Positions 32,068 to 37,600 of a stretch of 37,600 nt of DNA are shown piece by piece (position 1 is the first letter of the stretch; each line of letters opens with the position of its first letter). The notes below the pieces were generated by a model, which was not told the DNA's origin, made no database searches, and saw nothing but the letters and a program-made list of their open reading frames with translations. The DNA lies in IMG/VR virus record IMGVR_UViG_3300047365_000335, positions 1-37,600 of that record; one strand, 5' to 3'. Made by a program: the position numbers and the translations under genes. Source of the stretch: a virus.

Positions 32068-33431
32068 TGGCAGTATTTTACAACAAAGAAAAATCAAAGA
32101 TGGGTTCTCTGACAGGGATGATTATATCATTCCCTGTTGAAATAACGTCAGATGATCCTTCTAGTTCTATTAACAAAGCATTAATACCAGCTGGTTATTT
32201 AAGGTGTGATGGTAGAATATTATTCGCTCCAGAATATCCTTTACTTGCAGAAGTTCTCGGTGTAGGCAATGAATGCAAATTTAGAAAAGAAAATCAAGCA
32301 TTAGGATTAAATCAAATACAATTACCTGATTTAAGAAGTAAAAATATCAGAGCAACAACATCCTCAAATATTGGACAATATAATGATTTGTTTGTGACAA
32401 CCGCTCAGGATGATGTGATCCCTAAAGCTGGTGTTGGTCTAGATGTTATTCAAAATATTGAAAGTCCGTATGAACTAACATATACAGGATCTTTTTATAT
32501 CCCTCCCCAAACATTAGATTTGCGCGGCGAACCAGCATTTAGTGTTAGTACAGGTGCCTATACCGAATTTATTGATGTTCCGCATACTGGATTCCAACCA
32601 CATATGCATAGAACTACAACAACACGTGCTAGACAGAGAGCAAGGGGAAATGCCGACTTTAGTGCATTTGCAGTCAATCATGCTAAATCTCCTAGTTCTT
32701 TAAATGTTTGTCAGTGGTGGGAAAATACGAGACAGGATTTATGCTATTGGAATATGAGTAGCATCTGGCTTAGTGGAAAGAAATCTGCTGGTAAATTCAT
32801 CAATGAACCAACATCATATTGTGAACAATATGGTGGTTGTTTTAATGATGTTTGTTCTGGATTTATCGGTACTGATGGATTCTGCTTATGGCCAGATGAT
32901 GGTTTATGTCCAGAAGTTGATAATAAAGATTGGTGTCAATCAAAGAATAAAGACAGTGCTCCAGAAGGTCCATCTGTATGTTCAAGCGGTACAGATTATG
33001 GAAACATTAATTATCCTCCTACATATACTCAATCATGTGAATGCACATTCGGTTTTTTTGGTGAATGTATAGGTGCTGCTGTTGGAAAGAGCAGAAACGA
33101 GAAAAATTCCGATCAATTGACAAACTGGACAGAAGATCAAGGTGTAAATCTTCCATGGACATCATACGATGATCAATACTATTTGACCGGAACACCTGGA
33201 GTTCAAAATATTACATCATTAACAGGTGAATTTGGTTATGATGGTACTCATAGACATAGAATGGATTTTAATGCAGATGATCCACATACATATCAATTGA
33301 AAACCAGAGCAGCTACTGCACAACCATCTGGTAGATTATCATCACGAATTACTATCAAAGTAAATACGTCAAGAAAGGCAGATAAATATATTCAGCCATA
33401 TATCATCACGGAATATTTAATTAAAATCTGA
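32067..33431 (+). CDS. tail-collar-domain fibre protein with Cys-rich insert
   Basis: 454 residues, a paralogue-like neighbour of the previous gene. A collar-type domain is visible at the N-terminus (SLTGMIISFPVEI, IPAGYLRCDGRILFAPEYPL, IQLPDLRSKNIRA). H-x-H-type sites recur (HTGFQPHMHRTTT, YDGTHRHRMDF). Residues about 215-335 form a Cys-rich insert with some 13 Cys (LCYWNMSS, YCEQYGGCFNDVCSGF, SCECTFGFFGEC), unusual for a phage fibre made in the reducing cytoplasm; it may bind metal. It overlaps both neighbours by one base (TAATG and TGATG-type joins). Confidence 0.75.
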   Translation: MAVFYNKEKSKMGSLTGMIISFPVEITSDDPSSSINKALIPAGYLRCDGRILFAPEYPLLAEVLGVGNECKFRKENQALGLNQIQLPDLRSKNIRATTSSNIGQYNDLFVTTAQDDVIPKAGVGLDVIQNIESPYELTYTGSFYIPPQTLDLRGEPAFSVSTGAYTEFIDVPHTGFQPHMHRTTTTRARQRARGNADFSAFAVNHAKSPSSLNVCQWWENTRQDLCYWNMSSIWLSGKKSAGKFINEPTSYCEQYGGCFNDVCSGFIGTDGFCLWPDDGLCPEVDNKDWCQSKNKDSAPEGPSVCSSGTDYGNINYPPTYTQSCECTFGFFGECIGAAVGKSRNEKNSDQLTNWTEDQGVNLPWTSYDDQYYLTGTPGVQNITSLTGEFGYDGTHRHRMDFNADDPHTYQLKTRAATAQPSGRLSSRITIKVNTSRKADKYIQPYIITEYLIKI

Positions 33432-36400
33432 TGGCAATTTACAGATCTACGTTACCGAATTACTATTCCGACAAGGGAGGATCCTATGTAAGTGTAGGTG
33501 CTATTGTTCCGACTCTTGTTGGTATTAATACTGATCCAATTGAAAATACCAGTGCAAAAGACCCTGAATTTGACTATAGGGGATATTTGTATTGTGATGG
33601 TGCAGAATATAATATCAGTGACTATCCAAATTTATACCAAGTAATTGGTGATGAATATAACAAAACAACTGATGTCCAAAGGAATTCAATTGTATATACA
33701 TATCATGGACAACCAGGATCTATCAACAGAACTTTTGTTGATAATGAGAATCTTTTTATTGAAGTATATGGTCGTAGTCAAAGAAAGGCAGATGGTACGC
33801 TATATTATGAACGAGTAATTCCAGATGGGGCAACAATTCAATTTCCTGAACTTGGTAGTTGGAATCCTGGAACCACCATTGAATCTGACGGAATATATCG
33901 TTTAAATTACACAGAGCAATTTCAATCTCTCGCTCAAGAAACTGATACTCATGTATACAGAATTCTTACTACTAATTTAGATACAAATCCTGGTGGAGGT
34001 GGTGGAGGAGAATCTCCTGGTGGAACTGTTACATGGCAAATTACATCTCCCAGTTTAATTAACGATGGTAGTACATATTTAAAATTACTCGCATCCCACG
34101 CCGGAACTGTTCCTGAATTTGACCCAGGGAATTTAATATATCCAACTGGATATCCAAATTATCCTGGAGCAAAAAATGATACAATAGCACTTAGTTGGGG
34201 ACAAATGTCTGGTCTTCCAGAGGGAGCTGTTATTGATCAATATGAAATTTTTTTAGAAGATCTTTCTACAATGGGAGGATCGCGAGATAATCCAGATACA
34301 ACTGAAACAGAAGTAGCATTTGTTCATTGGCATGTAAAAAATATTCCAGCAACTACTACTTTTATTGATGTGAATGGCACTTGGCCAAGTGGGGTTACTT
34401 TTGGTGATGTTGAGCAAAAATTTACTACTTGGGGATTAGATTCAGACTGGTACAATAATGGATATTCTGGTCCTCAACCACCTCAGGGTGAAGATCACCT
34501 TTATAGATTATATGTCAAAGCATATTTGACTGATGGTCAGTCATTGGTTGAATATATTGATTTTACTTTTGGTTTTGGAACATTTGTTTCTCAACTTTTT
34601 GTAAAAACACCATGGCTTGAACGTAATTTAGATGTTATTGGTGGAGGTTCTGGCGTGCCAGGTGGTGGCGGTGCTGGCGCTACAAATTTAGCAGCTGATT
34701 GGACTGCATTTAATGCTCAGGATATTAATGCAAATCCAGTAACAGGACACCCAACAGTTAGAATTAGAAAAGGATTTCAATTAAAGGACTATCCATATAT
34801 CTTGGGTAAATTCAGAGTGCCTGATTATAGGGATAGAAAACTAATTGGATTTGGTGAAGGTGTTGAGGGGTCAGGAACTCCACTGGTTGAAAGTAGAATC
34901 ACTATGAATATGGGTGATACTGGTGGTAGATGGTATATCTCAAGAGAAACTATCAATACGCCACAAGAATTTTTTGAAATTAGTGATGTGCTTACTACTG
35001 GTTATAGTAATGTAACCACACAAATCGAACCATATTTGATTGGTTCGAAAAAATACATTGTTGGACCAATCCAAGATTATATTTACCCAAAACCTCCAGT
35101 ACACCAACACCAAATATTGCATAGTACACCAGATCCGAGTACGTTTGCTACTACTGGTGGTGTTGATAATTATTCAACCGTATACATTCAACAAAGAGGA
35201 TCAGTAGTTTCATTTGTTCCAGACGGAGAAGAAGCATTAGGTCACTCGCATGGTTTATTTGGAACTAGACCAAGTAATTCTAGAATTTCAACATATGGCA
35301 ATACCGATGGCATAGGTTCTAATACAACAGATTCTTTGGGTTGTCCACAATATAGTATTACAGAAGCACCAGCTATAAACATTTCTAGTTGGACGGGAAA
35401 TGGAACTGTAATAACAATTGGTGCAACATCTGATCATGGACTTTCTAAAGGTGATACTGTTGTTGTACAAGGAACAGGAAACGCTTCTGTTGATGGTACA
35501 TATGAAGTTCTAGAAGATGGACTTACTGCTACATCAATAAACATTACCAACACTACTAGTGGCGGTGGTGCAGATGGACAAATAAGAGAAGCTGCTGGTT
35601 TTTTCGAGGAGCAAAAATATACTCCAGAACCAAGAGTATATGTAGTTGATAATGTTACTACTATTGGTGGAAAAGTTGTTCCTGGAGTTAACGTTGGTGT
35701 TGGTGAACTTCGTCTTGAGGGAAAATATGGTCCTGGATCACATACAATACCAGCTCTAGCTAGAACATCTTCTTTTGATATGCAGATTAGAGCTGGTGGT
35801 GGTGGTGGCGGTGGGTCATCAGGTAATGGTGTTGTTGGAGGAAGCACAAGTGTTTCTTTTCTTGTTGATGGTGTCTCTTATACCGTCACTGCTAATGGAG
35901 GAGCAGGTGGTAGATCTGGAAATGGTGGTGGCAATGGGGGAACACGTGGTACTACTGTAATTCCTGGAGCTCTTTTAAATGATGACAGATTTAGCATAAA
36001 TGAATACTTAGGAAGTAATGGTTCCAATGCTTCTTCTGGTGGTGATGGCGGAAGTGCTGGAACACTTGGATCAGAAGGTGGCGATGGTGGTTTTGACACT
36101 ACTACAATTGAAAATAATACTTCCAAAACTTTTACTTCTAGCGGTACTTTTAAACCAGGAGATTATATACCAGATGAGACTGCCGTTGAAAAGGTTGTCA
36201 TTGCTCTTTCCGGCGGTGCTGGTGGTGATGGTAACAGCAATGCTAACTCTGGATGTAGTGCTGGTAGAAGAGGAGGATATGGTGGCAATGGTGCAATTGT
36301 TCAGGGAACATATACTGGATCTACCACTTTTTCACATAAAATTGGAACAAAAGGCGGTAACGGATTTAACAACATTGGTCCATTTCCTAAAATTGCAGAA

Positions 36401-37600
36401 GCAACCAATTACTCTGTAGGCACTGGTGAAGTTAGTGGAGGAACTGGAGGTCGTGGCGCTCGCGGTAACGGAGCGACAGGTGGCGCTGGTGGTGGTGGAT
36501 CATCAGTTAGAACTGGAGTTGGTATTATTATGGGTGCTGGCGGCGGTGGCGGCGGTGGCGGATCAGGTGGTGGATGGAATGGTGGCACCGCACCAGCAGA
36601 CCCATGTTGGACTGGTGGAAGTGGTGTAGGTTATAATCAACTTGGAGGAATTAAATCCATATCTTCAGTAGGTACAGATCAAGGAGACGATGGAGAAACT
36701 TCTGGTTGTACCGCTGGAGGCGGTGGTGGTGGTGGAGGTGGTTTTGGACCATCTGGCGGCGGTGGCGGCGGCAAGGGCGGTGATGCTGGCGCTGGTCATG
36801 CTCTCACTGGATCTGGTGATGGTGGATATAGAGGTAGATCTGCAGTTAACTCAAACCACATAACTAGTCCAGTTGAGACAAGTGGATCTGGTGGAAATGG
36901 TTACGTCACATACAAAGTTTATTATAAGGGAGAAATAGAAAATGACCCAGGTGGTGGTGGCGGTGCTGGCGCTGGAATTGGTTTAAGTTTTGCTGTCAAT
37001 GATTATATTAATGAAGATATCTCAACCCAATTAGTTATTAGTGTTGGTGGTGGTGGTGCTGGTGGTGCTGGAAACGGTATGGCTGGTGCTGCCGGTGAAG
37101 TCAGTGTAGAAGCATATGAAATTATAGCAACAGAGGTTGGGGAAGCTGATCTTACAAGTCCTAAAGGTAGATATTATGAAGTTCCTGGAATGCCTACTAA
37201 CACTCCAGATTTCCCAGATACATTTTCAACTGGTAATATCTGGCATTCAGCGAGTCCTGGTGTAAATATTAAATCTCCAACGGGATCTAATTTCCCAGCA
37301 GCAACAACACTCTCTGATAGCAAAGCACAGAGATTTGTTGAATTTAAGGGTGCAGGGCATCGTTGGTTGCAAATAGGTCCACTTAATCTCACTTTTGTGG
37401 AAAAGTTGATATTTACAGTCATCAAAGGTAATGGATCTAATGGTGGCGATCTCCCAGAGGAAGATTTTCAGTTGTGGCTTAAAACTTCTTTAGATTCTCC
37501 TGGTGAAACTCAACTTGAGCGTATTGCTCCTGGCGGTGTTGGTGGTTCGGCAGGATATGAAAACTATATTCTTGAATTAGATGATGAGAATGATGCTCGT
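33431..37600 (+). CDS. glycine-rich tail-fibre/adhesin protein (3' end outside window)
   Basis: Open from ATG 33431 to the window edge, 1390 residues so far. The N-terminus (MAIYRSTLPNYYSDKGGSYV, FDYRGYLYCDGAEYNISDYP) repeats the collar-like layout of the two preceding genes. A middle section has fibre-type strands and His motifs (PPVHQHQILHS, LGHSHGLFG). From about residue 780 to 1220, long Gly-rich blocks alternate with ordinary beta segments (VVIALSGGAGGDGNSNANSG, IIMGAGGGGGGGGSGGGWNG). Such blocks resemble polyglycine-II sandwich tips of T4-like adhesins such as gp38 of phage S16. It is likely a receptor-binding or distal fibre protein. The coding frame was followed by eye to the last codon. 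Confidence 0.8.
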   Translation, partial: MAIYRSTLPNYYSDKGGSYVSVGAIVPTLVGINTDPIENTSAKDPEFDYRGYLYCDGAEYNISDYPNLYQVIGDEYNKTTDVQRNSIVYTYHGQPGSINRTFVDNENLFIEVYGRSQRKADGTLYYERVIPDGATIQFPELGSWNPGTTIESDGIYRLNYTEQFQSLAQETDTHVYRILTTNLDTNPGGGGGGESPGGTVTWQITSPSLINDGSTYLKLLASHAGTVPEFDPGNLIYPTGYPNYPGAKNDTIALSWGQMSGLPEGAVIDQYEIFLEDLSTMGGSRDNPDTTETEVAFVHWHVKNIPATTTFIDVNGTWPSGVTFGDVEQKFTTWGLDSDWYNNGYSGPQPPQGEDHLYRLYVKAYLTDGQSLVEYIDFTFGFGTFVSQLFVKTPWLERNLDVIGGGSGVPGGGGAGATNLAADWTAFNAQDINANPVTGHPTVRIRKGFQLKDYPYILGKFRVPDYRDRKLIGFGEGVEGSGTPLVESRITMNMGDTGGRWYISRETINTPQEFFEISDVLTTGYSNVTTQIEPYLIGSKKYIVGPIQDYIYPKPPVHQHQILHSTPDPSTFATTGGVDNYSTVYIQQRGSVVSFVPDGEEALGHSHGLFGTRPSNSRISTYGNTDGIGSNTTDSLGCPQYSITEAPAINISSWTGNGTVITIGATSDHGLSKGDTVVVQGTGNASVDGTYEVLEDGLTATSINITNTTSGGGADGQIREAAGFFEEQKYTPEPRVYVVDNVTTIGGKVVPGVNVGVGELRLEGKYGPGSHTIPALARTSSFDMQIRAGGGGGGGSSGNGVVGGSTSVSFLVDGVSYTVTANGGAGGRSGNGGGNGGTRGTTVIPGALLNDDRFSINEYLGSNGSNASSGGDGGSAGTLGSEGGDGGFDTTTIENNTSKTFTSSGTFKPGDYIPDETAVEKVVIALSGGAGGDGNSNANSGCSAGRRGGYGGNGAIVQGTYTGSTTFSHKIGTKGGNGFNNIGPFPKIAEATNYSVGTGEVSGGTGGRGARGNGATGGAGGGGSSVRTGVGIIMGAGGGGGGGGSGGGWNGGTAPADPCWTGGSGVGYNQLGGIKSISSVGTDQGDDGETSGCTAGGGGGGGGGFGPSGGGGGGKGGDAGAGHALTGSGDGGYRGRSAVNSNHITSPVETSGSGGNGYVTYKVYYKGEIENDPGGGGGAGAGIGLSFAVNDYINEDISTQLVISVGGGGAGGAGNGMAGAAGEVSVEAYEIIATEVGEADLTSPKGRYYEVPGMPTNTPDFPDTFSTGNIWHSASPGVNIKSPTGSNFPAATTLSDSKAQRFVEFKGAGHRWLQIGPLNLTFVEKLIFTVIKGNGSNGGDLPEEDFQLWLKTSLDSPGETQLERIAPGGVGGSAGYENYILELDDENDAR
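35790..37080 (+). repeat. clustered Gly-codon (GGT/GGC) tracts in the adhesin gene
   Basis: At least six tracts of consecutive GGT/GGC/GGA codons lie at about 35794-35822, 35900-35945, 36530-36580, 36715-36780, 36950-36975 and 37045-37085. They are separated by non-glycine beta segments. Tandem GGT/GGC tracts are prone to slippage and recombination and so could vary between strains. Confidence 0.7.

Noticed and set aside
35434-36629. Several 60-140 codon frames on both strands within the glycine-rich fibre gene (Pro-rich on the minus strand, Val/Leu-rich in other plus frames).
   Set aside because: They are frame shadows of GGT/GGC codon tracts: GGT repeats read as Val/Trp or, on the opposite strand, Thr/Pro/His. 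The main frame is open over the whole region.

Overview
The window is from a T4-like cyanophage (a contractile-tailed myovirus of marine-type Synechococcus/Prochlorococcus). The evidence is a T4-style baseplate/tail module read entirely from the + strand, T4-like late promoters (TATAAATA or CATAAATA), a CP12 gene, two CpeT-family genes, a run of tRNAs, and a two-piece (permuted) tmRNA of the kind known from picocyanobacteria. The DNA is AT-rich and very tightly packed, with many ATGA and TAATG start/stop overlaps.

Layout. (1) 1-12639, baseplate hub and tail module: a possible fragment of an upstream gene, a gp19/gp54-type tube protein, a gp26-type protein that probably frameshifts into a 49-aa downstream frame, a 990-aa protein with a degenerate M23 domain plus tail lysozyme, a 773-aa tape-measure-like partner with the same N-terminus, a gp27-like hub protein, CP12 (an inhibitor of the host Calvin cycle), a gp5-like OB-fold protein with Calx-beta domains, and a beta-helical spike-like protein. 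(2) 12640-13295, a self-contained cassette: terminator, near-consensus sigma70 promoter, structured leader, a secreted outer-membrane-barrel-like protein, and a second terminator. (3) 13296-16471, about fifteen small overlapping genes, mostly of unknown function, including a one-cysteine glutaredoxin, a zinc-ribbon-like 50-mer and a CpeT-like protein. A second near-consensus sigma70 promoter lies inside this run. (4) 16473-18077, an RNA island: tRNA-Met/Ile(CAT), an unidentified structured stretch, tRNA-Leu(TAA), a small gene, a second CpeT, tRNA-Thr(TGT), the tmRNA acceptor piece, tRNA-Tyr(GTA), the tmRNA coding piece and tRNA-Asn(GTT). (5) 18094-37600, a 2OG-Fe(II) oxygenase, then an adsorption module: a ~3957-aa structural protein with tandem repeats, two tail-collar fibre proteins, and a glycine-rich fibre protein that runs off the window.

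The main discovery is the phage-encoded permuted tmRNA. Its acceptor half (17638-17704) lies upstream of its coding half (17795 to about 18000), and a complete tRNA-Tyr gene sits in the intervening segment. The two halves can form the acceptor stem with the G3.U70 alanine identity pair and a bulged P2 helix. The encoded tag is ANNIVAFSRTRELATA, which resembles picocyanobacterial tags at its start but ends in LATA. Second is a likely programmed -1 frameshift (slippery TTTTTTC with an upstream Shine-Dalgarno-like element) joining the gp26-like gene to the next small frame, as in G/GT tail-assembly chaperones. Third is the promoter-operator-terminator 'moron' that expresses a barrel protein inside the late structural region.

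All calls were made by eye from sequence; no database search or folding program was run.
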